A DNA stretch of 64,000 nt from Chrysopilus asiliformis (GCA_964034945.1 OZ035962.1:10925789-10989788), one strand, 5' to 3'; shown: positions 9,020 to 22,305, counted from the first letter of the stretch. Program-made: numbers and translations. The notes: a model not told the origin generated them from the sequence alone.

Positions 9020-12000
9020 GTAATGATCCAGAGGGAGGTAAACTAAGATTTAGCATATCTGGACCAGTGTTCAGCGTGGACAGAGACACCGGTGTAGTTA
9101 GACTAAGACAAGAACTCGATCGTGAAACTCAAGACATAATCGAGGTGATTATCAGCATCACAGATGAGGGTCTTCTGGGAACTGAACCAAATACAGTTTC
9201 ATTAAGACGTGAGATCCCAATACGTGACTACAATGATAATCCGCCAACCTTCATCGGACGCCCATACACCGCGGTCGTGAGTGAATCCACACTTCTTGGA
9301 TCGACAATAGACGTCCGACCCGACATTCTAGTGACCGATCGTGATGAAGGAATCAACGCAGAGATTCAGCTTTCTTGCTTCCAAGATGGCAACAGTGAGA
9401 ATGATGTTTGCGATACATTTCGAGTGACCACAGAGAAATTAAGTGAGGGCAACTACACTGCAGGCTTAACACTTTTGAAGCAATTGGACTTCGAAACCAG
9501 ACCATCTTATTTAATTACGATAATGGCACAGGATACGGCAGCGACTAATCAGTTAACAGCCTATGCCACGGTTTCGGTAACCGTTCAGGATATCCAGGAT
9601 CAGCCCCCAGTTTTCCTTAATGCTCCTTACTCGGCGACAATTCAAGAGAACTCTCCAGAGGTAAAAAAAAATTGATTATAAAGAAATTCTATTGGTAATT
9701 TCCATGATTTTTAGAACACATCCGTTTTAACGATCACCGCAGTTGATGGAGACTCCGGAAATCCTAGACCCCTTCTTTTGACCCTGGAAAATGAAGACAT
9801 GGGACACTTTCAGTTGCAGCCCGTTGGAAGACCTGAAGAAGGAAAGGCGATTCTCCTAACTACGGACGTACCTTTGGATAGAGAAAGCCAAAAGATCCTA
9901 CAAAATGGTGGCGTTTATACCTTCGATGTGAGGGCAACCGAACTTATAAACAACGAGGTACCAGCGGATTCTTCCACCACCCAAATAACAATCGTGGTTA
10001 CTGACGTAAATGATCACATTCCCGAATTTAATCAGCCAATATTTAACGTTTCTATACCGGAGAATCTGAAATTCGACACTCCACTACCGGGTCTATCGGT
10101 TTATGTGTTCGACAAGGACATGGGCGTTAATAGTCAGTACAATTTGTCCTTGCGCAATGTTCGAAATGCAGATAATGTGTTCAGTGTCAGTCCCACAAAG
10201 GGCGAAGAACGCACTCCAGTGGTGGTCAAAGTGCGCGATCCTTCTAAGCTTGACTACGATGTTGAAGATGAATCCTTGCGGACTTTAGAATTTGATTTAA
10301 TCGCATCTGTTGATGGCCTTGAGTTAGCAATAACAAGAGTCACTGTAAATCTTCAGGATGCCAACGATAATTCTCCAATTTTCAGCAATTCATCCTACCA
10401 CGTCAAAGTAAAAGAAAACGAAAAGATCGAAACAAGAATAGCAAACATTACTGCAAAAGACAAGGATTCCGGCGTATTCGGAAAAATTAGTTACGTCCTG
10501 AAAGGCTTTGGCTCGGAAAATTTCTATACAGACCGGAACACTGGAGGTCTGTACGTAAAGAAAAACCTGGACTATGAACAGCAGGTCAGCTACAGTTTGA
10601 CTATTGTCGCAATTGACGGTGGAGGACGCGAAACTAACGTGAACGTCTATGTGGACGTCATGGACGTTAACGACAATTACCCGCTTTTCGAGAGTCTGGA
10701 ATACACGCGAACAGTTCGGGAGGGCGCTACAGAGTTCGAACCGCAATTTTTTGTAAGAGCGACTGATGACGATGGGATGACGCAAGGTGGTGGCAATGTT
10801 ACTTACGCGATTGAATCAGATAATAGCATATCTGGGAATGTCTTCACTGTTAATAGTGTAACTGGGGAAATTCAAATGAGGAGAGCGGCCAATTCAATGG
10901 ACACAGAGAGGGGGCAGTACGAACTTGTCGTATCCGCAACTGATCACGGTGGGATCAATATAAAAATATCCTTATGAAAATATTTTTAACTAACCCGGAT
11001 TTTTTTTAGGTGATCCACCTTTAAAAAATACAACACGTGTATTGATAAGAGTGGGAATTTCTGGAAACCAACGTCCTGTGTTCAAAGGACATTTCAGAAA
11101 GATTGAAAAACTTCCGGTGGTTGGACCGCCAAGCTATCGTGTATCCGTACCGGAAAATGCTCAACCAGGATACAATGTTACTATGGTTACGGCTTCAGAT
11201 CCAGATGGTTTAGACGAGTTACTTCGATATCGAATTATTGGCGCCAATGACAATTTTGTAATTAATGAAGTGTGAGTATATTCGAAGTATTTCTTCTTTA
11301 AAAGTTTTAACATATAATAGGAGAAGCTTTTAAGCCCAAATTTCTTCCAAACGAAAAAAAGATTTTAAAAGTTTAGAAAAAAATTTCTCAATTCTGAAAT
11401 AAGGTCGCATGAGGTTTAACACCAAAAGCATCAAAAAAAATTGCAACAAAAAAAATTGAAAACAGGATATTCGTGCTATACTTACAGGTGTTTGGGACCA
11501 AAATATCAAAATTTGAACATCAGATTCGTAATCAGCGGCCCCGAAAACCCACTAACGTAATTTTTTCCCAAAAAAATGGATATTCGCATTATCCTTAAAG
11601 GACCTAAATGAATTTAGACACGCTTGAAACTTAGCTTCCCGAAAAACCTGAAGATTAAAAATTTCATCAAAATCGGTCGAGCAGTTTTTAAAATAAAGAG
11701 GATGTGCTTGAGAGGCACAAGGTGTGGTTTTACATGGTAAAAATAGCTCGTGCCTTTTAGGGTTGAGATCATCTGAATTGTATAAGGAAAATGGTCGTAG
11801 ATCTAAAAAATGGGACCTTATCCGCAATTAAAGAATTGTCTTAATTAAAACAACTAACTTTTTTATCTACTCACAGGACCGGCTTGATCCAAGTGTCACC
11901 CCAAGCCCATTTGGATCGGGACACAAACCCGGATAGCTTTGAAATAATCGTGAATGCAGTAGACGCAGGATTCCCGATCCCTGAAACGGCAACAACAACC

Positions 12001-15000
12001 GTCTACGTTACTATTTCCGACGTAAACGATAAACCGCCAAAGTTCACTCAACCAAACTACGTCGCTTTCGTCTCAGAACGCAGCAAATTCGGAGTCGAAG
12101 TTTTGAAAGTCACTGCGACCGACACAGATTTGGATGCGGAATTGGAATACAGAATTCGTGAGCCGATCAAGGCAACCACAAAAGCGGGTGTCCAAATTAA
12201 TCCTGGAATTTCGTACAATCCAAAGAACGCCTTTCGAATCGATAGTGAAACCGGCCAAATTTTTGTCAATGGATCACTGAACCACGATATGGCTGCGGTG
12301 ATTATCTTAACCGTAGAAGTCAAAGATTTAAATGCCACTATGAATATTAAATCACAAGTTGCAGCAACGGAAGTCACCATTTATGTGCAATCATTCAAAG
12401 ACACGAATCCAGTTTTCAGAAACGCGGGGTGGACCTCTTTTAATCCAGTGATTAATGTGAAAGTCAAGGAAGAAATGCCAATTGGTAGCGTTCTCTTTAC
12501 TTTGGAAGCCTATGATCCAGCAAATGATAAACCAATTAATAGTTTTGAACTAATTCAAGCGGACTCTTTTGGATATTTCGGACTCAATGACAGAACCGGT
12601 GATATTACGCTGAAGAAACGACTGGATTATGAGGTGTTAGATGAGAACCACATTGAACTACAGGTGAAAGCGAATAGTGCGGATGGCCAACGGAGTACGT
12701 TGACGAAAGTGAATATCACAGTCGAAAATGTTAACGACAACAGTCCACAGTTTGAATTTAAAGTCTACAAAGCAACATTGATTGAGAACAAGAAGCACCC
12801 AGAAAAGGTAGTTACGGTGCAGGCAACAGATGATGATGAGTCTCTGACGGCAGAGGATATGAGGATAGGCTTTAACCGAATTTCATATTCCATTCACGGT
12901 GAAAACTCAGCATGGTTTGAGGTAAATAACACTTCAGGTGAGATTCGAGTGGCTCCAAATCAAACGGTAGATCGAGAGCGTAGCCCAACTTTGAAATTAA
13001 CCATCAGAGCAGAAGACTCCCCTGGAATGCCTACAGAATCCCGTCAGGCTACTGCGGATCTTGTTATTGAAATCCTCGATGTAAACGATAATAAACCCGA
13101 ATTTTCGCAAATATCGTACACAGCAGTGATCCCGGAAAATTCCGCGGCGGACTCCTTCGTTATTAATATTATGGCAACGGATCCTGATGAAGGACCCGGA
13201 GGAGAAGTGCGCTATGACTTCCTAAATGAAGGTGAAGTGAATGGTCTGTTTAAAATTAACCCAACAACGGGTGAAATTCGAACGAAAATTCCATTGACGG
13301 GAAAAGGAAGATCCGAACCTTACGAAATGGTTGTTCGTGCACAGGACAATGGTGGACAGGTGATTAAGCAACAATCACTTCATAGCGACGTTTCACTTGT
13401 GATATTTATTGGTGATGTGAGTGCGAATGACGGAATTCCGTTTTTCGTTTTACCCAAAATTGGGCAAATCGCCAATGTAACTGAGGTAAGCTTGTGAGTT
13501 TTTTAGCATTTTTTTTCTAAGATCCTTTTTTGTGCCTATAGAATGAAATAGTCGGCTCACCAGTATTCCAAGTAATTGCAAGCGATCCAGATAGTCCAGC
13601 GTCAGCATCTGGATCACTGTTCTACAAGATTCAAGAGGGAACTTCAGATGCTCAGGCGTTCCGGATTGATACGTTGACTGGTTTAATAACAACCCTTGTG
13701 ACGTTCGATCGGGAGACGAAGGACAGTTACAGTGTGATTTTGGAAGTTTCGGATAATGGAGAACCACCCCAATCGGCAACCAGAGTTTTGAAGATCAACA
13801 TTTTGGATGTCGATGATCACAAGCCAAGGTTTTCTAGGGATATTGTAAGTAAATTCTACATATATGTAGGAAAAGCGATGTATTTTGATTTGGAGGATCC
13901 CCAAAGACCGGTTAAAAAAAACTCACTTCAAACTTTCTGTTTTTAGAAAAAAAAATTATTTCCAAAGAAACTGAAATTTGTAATTACAATTTATTTATTT
14001 CTCCTTTCAGGATGAAAATCCGATGGAACTGCTGATCGCCGAAGAAGAACCAATTGGAACCGTAGTCGGAGAGCTCCAAGCAATTGATGAAGATATAGGC
14101 GAAAACGGAGCTATCGATTACATGTTCATCGATGGAAATCAAGAAGACATCTTCAAAATCACTCGAACAAACGACAGTAGAGCCATAATTACGACAAACA
14201 AAAAGATTGATCGTGAATCTGTCGAATCCTTTATAGTTACTATCAAATGTATTAAATTCGGAACGAATCCCATAGAGATATCGCGCGGCGAATACAACAA
14301 CCGTGATCTTTCTGAAATCAGAGTACTGATCAAGGTTCAGGACATTGACGATCACCTACCGCAATTTGAACAGCGGGATCCAACAATTGGAGTTCGAACT
14401 AACATCCCGATTGACACTTTGGTGATCACCCTGAAGGCATCCGATAAGGATCCAGAAGCATTGCCAATAATTTACTCTTTTAAAAATATAACATTTGTGC
14501 CACAATACTCGAAGAGAGCAAATTTAACCTCCGAGTCCCTAAAGGATTTATTTGGCCTGAATAATAAAACTGGAGAAATCCGAACTCGAGCAAGTCTCTC
14601 GAATTACGTGGATGGATATTTCGACGTGGTAGTTCGAGCGAATAATTCACATAAAACGAAGCGTCATGCATTCAATAAGCTTAAAGTGTTCGTTATTCGA
14701 GATAAATCACTGCTCAAATTCATTTTTGCGAAGCCGCCAACAGAAATACGATCGATTATTCACGAATTCCAGAAGAAAGTTCAGAAGAAAATCGATCCCT
14801 TAGACTTGGAGCTTCACGTATTCGATACACAAGTACTTAGTAAATCCGATCATAGTTTAGATTTTAGTGCAACCAGTTCCTGTTTTCAATTGTTCCGGCA
14901 TGGATCCGCACTGCCTTTGCACGAGATGCAAAAAACGATGGACTCTGAGGATTTAAGGAAGACACTCCTTGAGATATATGCTGAGTTTGGAGTCAGTCAA

Positions 15001-16239
15001 ATTGATTCGTGTTCAGTGAAAAGGAAATTAGCTGCTTCTAGCTTGATGTCATCACCTGGAACATGGATAGTTATCTTAGCAATTTTAATTGGAATCGCAG
15101 CAATTGCCGCCACATGTACAGCATGCTGTTTAGCCAAGAAGTAAGACGAAAGATTTTTATTTTTGCATTTTGAAAATAAAAACGTTCTGATCAGTACGAA
15201 ATCCGTTTCAGACAAAATTATGAGAATGTGGATGCATCGTCTGTAGGTCTCTCTTGTCTTAAATAACACGAGAACGTGTATTCAAGCTAGCAACTTGAAT
15301 TTTTTTGTAAATGCGCTTTTGAGAACAATGTATATAACCAAATTTAAAAGAAATCAAATTTCCTTCATTTATCTTTGCTTTTCGAGTTTCGTGTTGATCC
15401 CAACTGATATTTTTTTTTATATAAAAGGTTGGATATCTTCGACTGGCTGACGCCAGTTATGCCGGATCCGGCTAAAACCGCCTTCTTTGCTTCCGCTCAC
15501 CCCGCGAGACTACATTCTGTCTGTCTGTTTGAATCGTAAATCGGATTCAGCGACCCCAAAAATCCCCAAATGAGATTTTATTTTGAGAATTTGAGGAAAA
15601 AGATATTCACGTTATCAGATATTCACGTTATTATAGGACCTTTCGTGATCCTCACAGACTTCTTAATGTGAGAATCGGATTCAGCGACCCTGAAAACCCT
15701 CATATGAAGTTTTTCCAGGAAAATTGAGAAAAAGGATAATCACGTTATCCTGACAGGACCTTCAATTATCCTTACAGGACCGTCTGTTATCCTTACAAAG
15801 ATGAAGTAGTGCAAATATTGTATTGCCGTCAGAGCTGCGTATGTGTGGGAAATTTTTAAAAGATTACAAGACTTGACCCTGACAGAGAAACATACAGACG
15901 AAAAAATAATCTAAATAAAAGCTTTTAAATATTAATCCCATTCGCTGTAACCTATATCTAATAGAATATTGATCTGGTTTTTACCTCCAGTCGTCCAAAG
16001 AAATTTTCTTCCCCCAAAAGACTATCCCCAACCTTACTATCCCAAATTTTATTTTTTTCACTTCGAATAAAAATTATTTGACTCAATTTTTTTTACTATT
16101 GCATTTACATTTGTTTTCTCTTCTTCTTTGTAGGTACAAGAAGCATTCAAAACGATTACTAACCCCTCGCGTACCCCCTGAGCCTTATGGTGCTGGAGCG
16201 CCAGTTTTTTACTCCGAACCAATCTATGGGCCATTGTAG
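9020..16239 (+). CDS. Cad74A: Cadherin, Cad74A-like, 3' seven exons (5' end missing)
   Basis: A single-pass adhesion protein of epithelial surfaces. Exons: 9020-9660, 9715-10948, 11010-11271, 11877-13485, 13542-13844, 14011-15140, 16134-16239. All junctions are GT-AG and keep frame, giving about 1,760 residues. The first visible codon is split (its last two bases are 9020-9021), followed by NDPEGG, so only a signal peptide and part of the first repeat are missing. There are about 14 cadherin (EC) repeats, with linkers such as DYNDNPP, DVNDHIP, DANDNSP, DVNDNYP and DVNDKPP. A membrane segment is encoded at about 15064-15130, followed by a short basic tail ending EPIYGPL. The tail lacks a catenin-binding domain, as in Drosophila Cad74A and unlike classical cadherins. 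Three linkers lack the usual calcium-binding DxNDN motif. The tap gene downstream supports the Cad74A assignment. Confidence 0.9.
11272..11876 (+). other. Cadherin intron of 605 bp holding a repeat relic
   Basis: This is the longest internal intron apart from the last one. It contains sequence related to 15540-15800, with shared phrases such as attcgcattatcctta / attcacgttatc and cagcgaccc / cagcggccc. No ORF here is credible. Confidence 0.5.
15141..16133 (+). other. Last cadherin intron, with family A repeat and a tandem duplication
   Basis: The donor is GTAAGA at 15141 and the acceptor ends at 16133. 15180-15318 is a partial family A repeat. 15540-15800 contains two diverged tandem copies of a unit of about 130 bp, each starting cggattcagcgaccc and containing cacgttatc. 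There is no exon that can be supported. Confidence 0.6.
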
Positions 16240-19200
16240 CTAAAAAAAATATAAATATATACCTATAATACTCTAAGTTTAATTATTACAGTGGTTTTTG
16301 AAAATTATAAGCATGAGAAATATTGTATAATTTCCATAAAATCTAAGTGGCAGGATTTGATGTTCATATAAAAAAGTGAGAATGTAAATTAGTTGAATTA
16401 ACTTGTGATACAAATACTCGATTGCCTTTAATAATGTTTGTCATTATTATTATTATTATTAGTACTTTTAAGAATGCTTGTCATTTAAATGTAAATTTTT
16501 GTAATGATTCAGAGAATATATTTATTTTTATTTAAGTTTAAAAATTGTTTTTTTACAATTACTCTTTTGTATTGTACAATCTAGATATAAAAAAAAAGTT
16601 ATCTCAATAAAAAAAAAAATTGTGAACAGCCAAGTCAATGCAATTCAAGGAAAATCACTTGTTTATCCCTAGATTAAACTTTTGTAAAACTCTATTCACA
16701 GTGAAAAGTGATAGAAAATGTTTAAACAACCAAGAAAAAATTCAAATGTCCCTCTGGGGAACAATAATAAAGACCTACATTTGCCTCGATGGCAATGAAA
16801 AAGAAATTGAACAAGTGATTTTAAAGCGTTTGTGGAGAAAATGTGAAAAAAAATGTTAAACAACATTACAAGTGTGCCATTACATTTTAATTGTCTGAGC
16901 GGAACCCCTCTTATCAAATTTTTTCTACAATTTTTGATTAATTTTTTTTGTTTTTGTCTGAAAATATAGAGCGAACTAAGCCAATAAATAAATATATTAC
17001 AGAGGAGTGATACACTTTGGTTAAACTTTTTATAGTTGAAAAAATTCAGATATGAATTTTGAGACTCTTGAGACTCATTTTAAAATTACGGAAGTAAAAA
17101 ATTGTTTGGTAAAAGAAAAACAAAGCCGGTAAATTAAATTGTCTTCATTTTGTATGTCACTGAATTTAAGAATTCAAAAAAAACCAATTTTGTTTTTGAT
17201 TAGGTAATCCTCATTTTGGCAATTAAGGGAAGAAACCTTTTTAGCCAATAGAAGAGAGTGACCAGACCATATGTCTTGTGTCAATCTGAAACAAAATGAG
17301 TGCGAAGTGGCGAAAACGGGGGTGAGAATAATATGAGAAAAAATTTACTTTCAGAATAGGTCGAAGGAAAAGCTGCACATGAAAAAAAATCTTAGATATA
17401 GGGAAAAAAATATTTTTCTAAGGAGCTGTCCATAAAATACGTCACACATTTAGGAAGGGGAGTATGCGGTAGTGTGACGACTATTTAAGCCCATACAGAA
17501 ACATCTGGGAGGAGTTTTCGAAAATGCAAAAATTGGGATGACATGTGGGAGGGGGGGTCTCGAAAAGGCAAAAATTAGGGTGACTTTTTTTTTAAAACAG
17601 CCCAAAAATACCAAAACATATATTTGAACGAAAACCATGAAATCAGTTTTCACCCGGGCAAAAAGAATTAAAAGTTATACGCCGCAGGCGAAGTATTTTA
17701 ATGCACCGCATTGGTTTAAATCTAAAGCAATACATTTTTCAGCAAGGATAACTTTTCACGCTATTTGAATAAATGGACCAGATATTGTAAAAAAAACCAA
17801 TAAAAGAAACTCCCCGCATACGAAGGTTTTTAAAAAATATGCGCCCTAAGATAAAAATCATCCAAAAAATGCGCCGCGGAAGAAAAGTTTGACTTACAGT
17901 AACCTCAAATGTGATCGAGTTTTCTTGTATATTAGCAGAGAGACCCAGGTAAACTTCAGCAGGATTTTTTCATATATTATATGTTTTTTTTTTACTTTTA
18001 AAATTTTTTTGTTGAAATCACTTCAAAACCCGAAATCATAACGTAGCCCCGACCGCCCCCGGGACCATATATCCATCGAATCAGTCCGATGAGTCCACCA
18101 CATGTCTGTATGTGTGTGTTGTGTGTTCGTTCATATGTATGTACCGAAAACCCTCAAATCGACTTTTAGCGGTAAACGTTTCCGATTTTGACGCGGTTTT
18201 TTGCATTCGAAAGCTGTCTTTTCATTCATTCGAAAGCTATCAAAAATCTTTTTCATGTGTATATGAGAGGGGGAAGGAGTTTTGATATATTGAACGGTTA
18301 TGTAAAATCATATTCTACACAAATTTCGTCTTTATAAATTTTCGGATACGATGCACCGCTTTTGAGAAAATCTCAGAAATCGCCTGGGAGAGGGGAAATG
18401 GTGTTTCAATTTTCTCATTTTTGGAAGAGGTTATTCTTTTGATAAAAACCTGTTCCGTACCAAACTAAACTTTCTACTCCTATTAGTACTCTAATTTTCA
18501 AATGTTTTTGTATAAAAACTTTAAACAATATACCCACTTATATTCATCATTTGAGATTTGATTATGTAAGAAAGGTGTGATCTGACCGTTAGGTGGATTA
18601 AGCTGTGTTTTTTGTCATATTTTATAGTTTAAAAACTATCTACTCGCAAGAATGGCCAGAATTTATCTCATTTCCTCGCATTGTATTAGTGTGCGTTTAC
18701 ATTTATCATTGTTGCTTCCGGAAGTTTCTTCACAGTGAAAATGGCATTGTCGAATAGTCCCCATTGCCGAATTGTCCTTCTTTTACCAGTCGCAGTTTTC
18801 ACTAGTTTTTAAATGATGATAAAAAATTGAATAATCCGGAGCAAAAATTTAATATCCGGGACGACACCGAAACAACGTTCCTAAAACCGCTCTTGCGCCA
18901 CCTTATCCATCACGAAAAAGCCTTAACGAGAAAGGCAGAAGTGTTCGAAACAAGGAAAATTAGCATCACTAATATTCTATGGACAGCCCCCCATGCGATT
19001 TAAAGTCAATTATTAATTAAACATTTATCAAACTTTTTCTTTAAGAAATCAATCTTAAAACGGGTTTCATATTGAAAATTTTACAGCATTTAAAAAATAT
19101 GTAATTGGAAATATTAAAAAATTCACCAAAAAACTAAATTATTCTGTATCCTCTTTAATGGATTAACTATTAAAACCGATAACCACCAGCCGCTAACCAC

Positions 19201-19619
19201 CATACGATTGCCATAATTGATTTGAGACCAATAGCAAAAAAAATTCCTTACTTCATTTGAAATCGTTTATCAAAACGACATAAAAGGACAAGAATTGATA
19301 AGGAGCTGCTAACTCTTAAACATAACATAATGTCGCTGACGTCCCTCTGGAACTTCTCCAATCCTCTTGCCAGCCATTCCAAAAAAAACCCATTCCCGCA
19401 TATCGCCGTCGTTCGCTCTGCATGGAACAACAAGTGAAGGGACCCTCTTCGCAACCAGACACACAACATGAAGTTTCCCTTTGATCACCCTCGTGGCAAG
19501 CGCGAATGCGATTCGATTGGCTGATAGCTGTTAGGCCAACCCTCTTCAAAGTCCAAAATTTACCAACAAAAATGGATTAAGGGGGCGCTCAGTCTTTATT
19601 CAAAATCCTTTTCCTCTCG
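16240..19619. other. Cadherin 3' UTR and intergenic region before tap
   Basis: The best polyadenylation signal for the cadherin is AATAAA at 16606-16611. From about 17425 to 18987 the sequence is bounded by gctgtccata and its complement tatggacagc, a pattern seen in DNA-transposon ends (compare 51866-52517). It includes dispersed repeat sequence around 18000-18450. The ORFs at 16638, 17450 and 19248-19549 look like chance ORFs. Confidence 0.45.
16606..16611 (+). other. Candidate polyadenylation signal of the cadherin gene
   Basis: AATAAA followed by an A-run, 367 bp after the stop codon. Confidence 0.5.
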
Positions 19620-19660
19620 GTTAAATAAAACCGATGGCCTATGGCGTTGCAGGTTCAGTC
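19620..19660 (+). promoter_or_regulatory. Candidate core promoter of tap
   Basis: A TATA-like ttaaataaaa at 19621-19630 lies about 30 bp upstream of TCAGTC (19655-19660), which matches the insect initiator TCAKTY. This would give a 5' UTR of about 220 nt before the ATG at 19876. The spacing is what a TATA-Inr promoter requires; no expression data are available. Confidence 0.5.
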
Positions 19661-19875
19661 ACAGCACGGTCACGGACCCACGTTCACGGTGTCCCAAAAT
19701 ATTCCGATAGATCTAGAAGCCACGAAGGCTTAGCGAAAAGTGCCGGGCATGAGAAAAGTGTTATTAGCGATTCAAATTTATGTTTTAATGGTGTTAAAAC
19801 CGTAGTGGTGTCCGAATTAAGTGTTTGAGAAGGAAAATCTTTTGCGAAAAAACAACTCGCGAAATTCGAACGAAA

Positions 19876-20889
19876 ATGTCATCATGTTACAGCGGATACG
19901 AAGATCGTTCTTTCGAATTCGATGATTCGTCTTACGACAGTGGCTTCGAGAAGAGTTTCGAGACCGAATTCCACTGCACACCTCGGAAGCTGTTCTTTGA
20001 ATCATATGATCAGACGCAGCTTTCCTCAGGCAGCAACAGTTCGGTATCTAAGCCAGAGGATGCTTTTGACCCGAAACTCGGCGTTCAGACTTCGACACCA
20101 ACGAAACAGGACTCCAAACCGAAGCGGAAATACGCCGTTGGGAAGAATCGGATGACACGATCCAGGAGTCCCACACAGGTAGTCCGGATCAAGAAACACC
20201 GTCGGATGAAGGCAAATGATCGGGAACGAAATCGCATGCATACGCTGAATGAAGCCCTAGATCGTCTACGTCTAGCGCTTCCCACTTTTCCTGAGGACAC
20301 AAAACTGACAAAAATCGAGACGTTAAGATTCGCTCATAATTACATCTTTGCATTGGAACAAGTCTTGGAAAACGGAGGGAACATCAATTTGGACCTGGAG
20401 AAGCTTCAAAGTATCACATTGAGTGGCGAACGAATAACAAAAGAACTGTTCGAGGCGGTTTTCGTAAATCCGGGTTCATGTCAAATGGGACAAGGATTTA
20501 ATCATTGCGATTTTTATAACAGCATCCGTCAGTACGGGATTACAATGCAGCAGCCGGTAGTGGAAAATGCAAACTTCTCACAGCAAAACTACGAGCTTTT
20601 CAAGGGAACCTTCGATACTGCAGCGAATTCGCCATATCAACATCACCCTCACAATCAAACTAACTATAGTGGCACCTATCCCAGACCTGCACCGGATAAA
20701 TATTTTCCTGTAGATCAGACCGATCTCGCAATGTACAAAAATAATGGTTTTCATAGTTCGTATTCTGGTCCTAGCGCCGATACTAGCATGGGACTTCATC
20801 AAAGTAGCAGTTTTTATGCCCAGACTCCTCCATGGAAAGATTTCAACGAACAAGTAGTTAACAACTATGGGCAATTTCAAGCACTATAA
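19876..20889 (+). CDS. tap: Neurogenin-family bHLH transcription factor Tap
   Basis: An intronless gene of 337 residues. The basic helix-loop-helix domain spans about residues 107-165. The DNA-contacting basic part is [14 protein letters not shown] (109-122), and helix 2 runs through [20 protein letters not shown] (145-164). Directly after it comes the Tap/neurogenin-specific block [10 protein letters not shown]...[11 protein letters not shown] (169-192), which I recognise from Drosophila Tap. The N-terminus is acidic and Ser-rich, and the C-terminus is rich in Tyr, Pro, Asn and Gln. The factor is expected to dimerise with Daughterless, bind E-boxes and act in neurons. I chose ATG 19876 (context cgaaaATG) because the frame upstream has no ATG. 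A possible signal ATTAAA lies at 21094-21099. The cadherin directly upstream repeats the Drosophila 74A-B arrangement. Confidence 0.93.
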   Translation: MSSCYSGYEDRSFEFDDSSYDSGFEKSFETEFHCTPRKLFFESYDQTQLSSGSNSSVSKPEDAFDPKLGVQTSTPTKQDSKPKRKYAVGKNRMTRSRSPTQVVRIKKHRRMKANDRERNRMHTLNEALDRLRLALPTFPEDTKLTKIETLRFAHNYIFALEQVLENGGNINLDLEKLQSITLSGERITKELFEAVFVNPGSCQMGQGFNHCDFYNSIRQYGITMQQPVVENANFSQQNYELFKGTFDTAANSPYQHHPHNQTNYSGTYPRPAPDKYFPVDQTDLAMYKNNGFHSSYSGPSADTSMGLHQSSSFYAQTPPWKDFNEQVVNNYGQFQAL

Positions 20890-21198
20890 AAAAATTCAAT
20901 CTTAGGTGAAATTTTAACCAATTTCTTTAATTTCGTTTCGCAATATTTTATCTTTATTTTTATAAGAATTTGTGTTAATGTTTTGATATCAATTTGTTGT
21001 CTTGTAAAAAAAAACTCTAAACCAGAGGTATGCAAAAATACGGTGGCGTCTTTAAAAATGTTGAAAGTGTGTAATGGAAAAAGTGAATTTTTGATTAAAC
21101 CCAAAGGTCTGTTTTTTAGTAAACAATTTTCTGCAAAAATTTAGGTTCGATCTAGTAACATAAGAGAACGGTTTCAATTTCAACAATTGTTTTAAATA

Positions 21199-21345
21199 TA
21201 GCGGGGAAAGCAAACGAAAAAAAATCGTAACGATATACATTTCGTTACCTAACGAAATTCAAACTTTGTTTCGCTACGTTATTTCGTTTAGTAACGTTAA
21301 AAAATACCATTTCGTTCCGTTATGACATTTTTATTTCGTTGCACA
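21199..21345 (+). repeat. taacgaaat-rich transposon end, copy 1
   Basis: The segment starts agcggggaaagcaaacgaaa and continues with many direct and inverted copies of taacgaaat. Its start is a diverged match to the complement of 45950-46002 (agcgatggtaaacgaaaaaa), so the two are probably opposite ends of the same transposon family. A CAGNG-like outer end hints at hAT, but no 8-bp target duplication was established. Confidence 0.55.
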
Positions 21346-21598
21346 TATATCCATAAAAAATATGCATAAAAAATGAGCATTTGCTTGAGCATACAAGCGA
21401 TTAGCACACTTTTATTCATAACAATTTTTGACGCCAAAAAAGTTCCACAAGATATTTTCTTTTTCGTATCTCCAGAAGTAGAGTAAATCTGGCCATAACA
21501 AAGTCCAATTTAGAATTCAAATATGATACAGATTACCATTTTTAAACTTTAACTAATTCACAGAGATCACGCGACGTATCAGTCTGATTCAAAATCTC

Positions 21599-21676
21599 AA
21601 AAAAAATCAAAATCAAGAATTGTTGAAAATCAAAAAATCAAAAAATCAAAAAATCAAAAAATCAAAAAAAAAATCT
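21599..21676 (+). repeat. Simple repeat of aaaaatc units
   Basis: Seven-base units aaaaatc in irregular tandem array. The short Lys/Ile/Asn-rich ORF across it is not a gene. Confidence 0.85.
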
Positions 21677-21993
21677 TGTAGCTTAACTCTTTCAGTACTT
21701 CCAGGGGGCTTTCTAGATTTCAAAAATAAATCTGTTTCTTTAAATCGATCGCACATAATAAGGAATATGGGAATTTTTAAGATTTGTATAATTTCTACCA
21801 AGGTATAGTTAAAGCCTTAACAATAGCGACTGCAATTACGAACATTTTGGCAAAAAAAAAACTTTTCGATCTAACAATTTTTGAGTACCCGCCAGTGGCG
21901 TCACTTTTTTAAAAGACCTTTTATTATCCTTTAATTATAAACAATTAGGTTTAACAAAAATTGATCAAATATAATTGAAAATATGATGAACTA

Positions 21994-22305
21994 GCTTGCA
22001 TACCCGTCTTTGCCGGGTTAAGTTTTTTCAAAATTTTTTTTTTTTTATGATCTATGTTGGAGCTAAACTTCAGGCCAATCGGCTCGGTAGTTTCCCCGCA
22101 AAAGGGTAACATAGCGCAAAAACTAAGTTTCGAAATCACTGTACCCCCTCCCCCTACTCCCCCCACCCTTTTTCCGTATGCCTATGTTGGAACCAGAACT
22201 ACCACAGACACTCATGCCAAACTTCAAGTCAATCGGTTCACCCGTTTTTGCGTGAAAGAAGAACAGACAGACAGACACCAACTCATTTTTATATATTAGT
22301 ATGAT
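21994..22305 (+). mobile_element. Retroposon-like dispersed element, copy A
   Basis: It begins gcttgcatacccgtctttgc and ends with a run of cagacagaca followed by tttttatatattagtatga. Copy B is at 32536-33022. Modules such as ttcaagtcaatcggttca, together with tails of this kind, are common in the 3' ends of arthropod RTE-like LINEs and their SINEs. That family assignment is from memory of the pattern and should be tested. There is no reverse transcriptase. Confidence 0.55.

Noticed and set aside
15212..15246. Possible alternative cadherin tail exon (acceptor tttcag, short open frame NYENVDASS, donor gtaggt)
   Set aside because: The same sequence, with the same surroundings, occurs at about 28575-28630 as part of dispersed family A, so the exon-like look is accidental.
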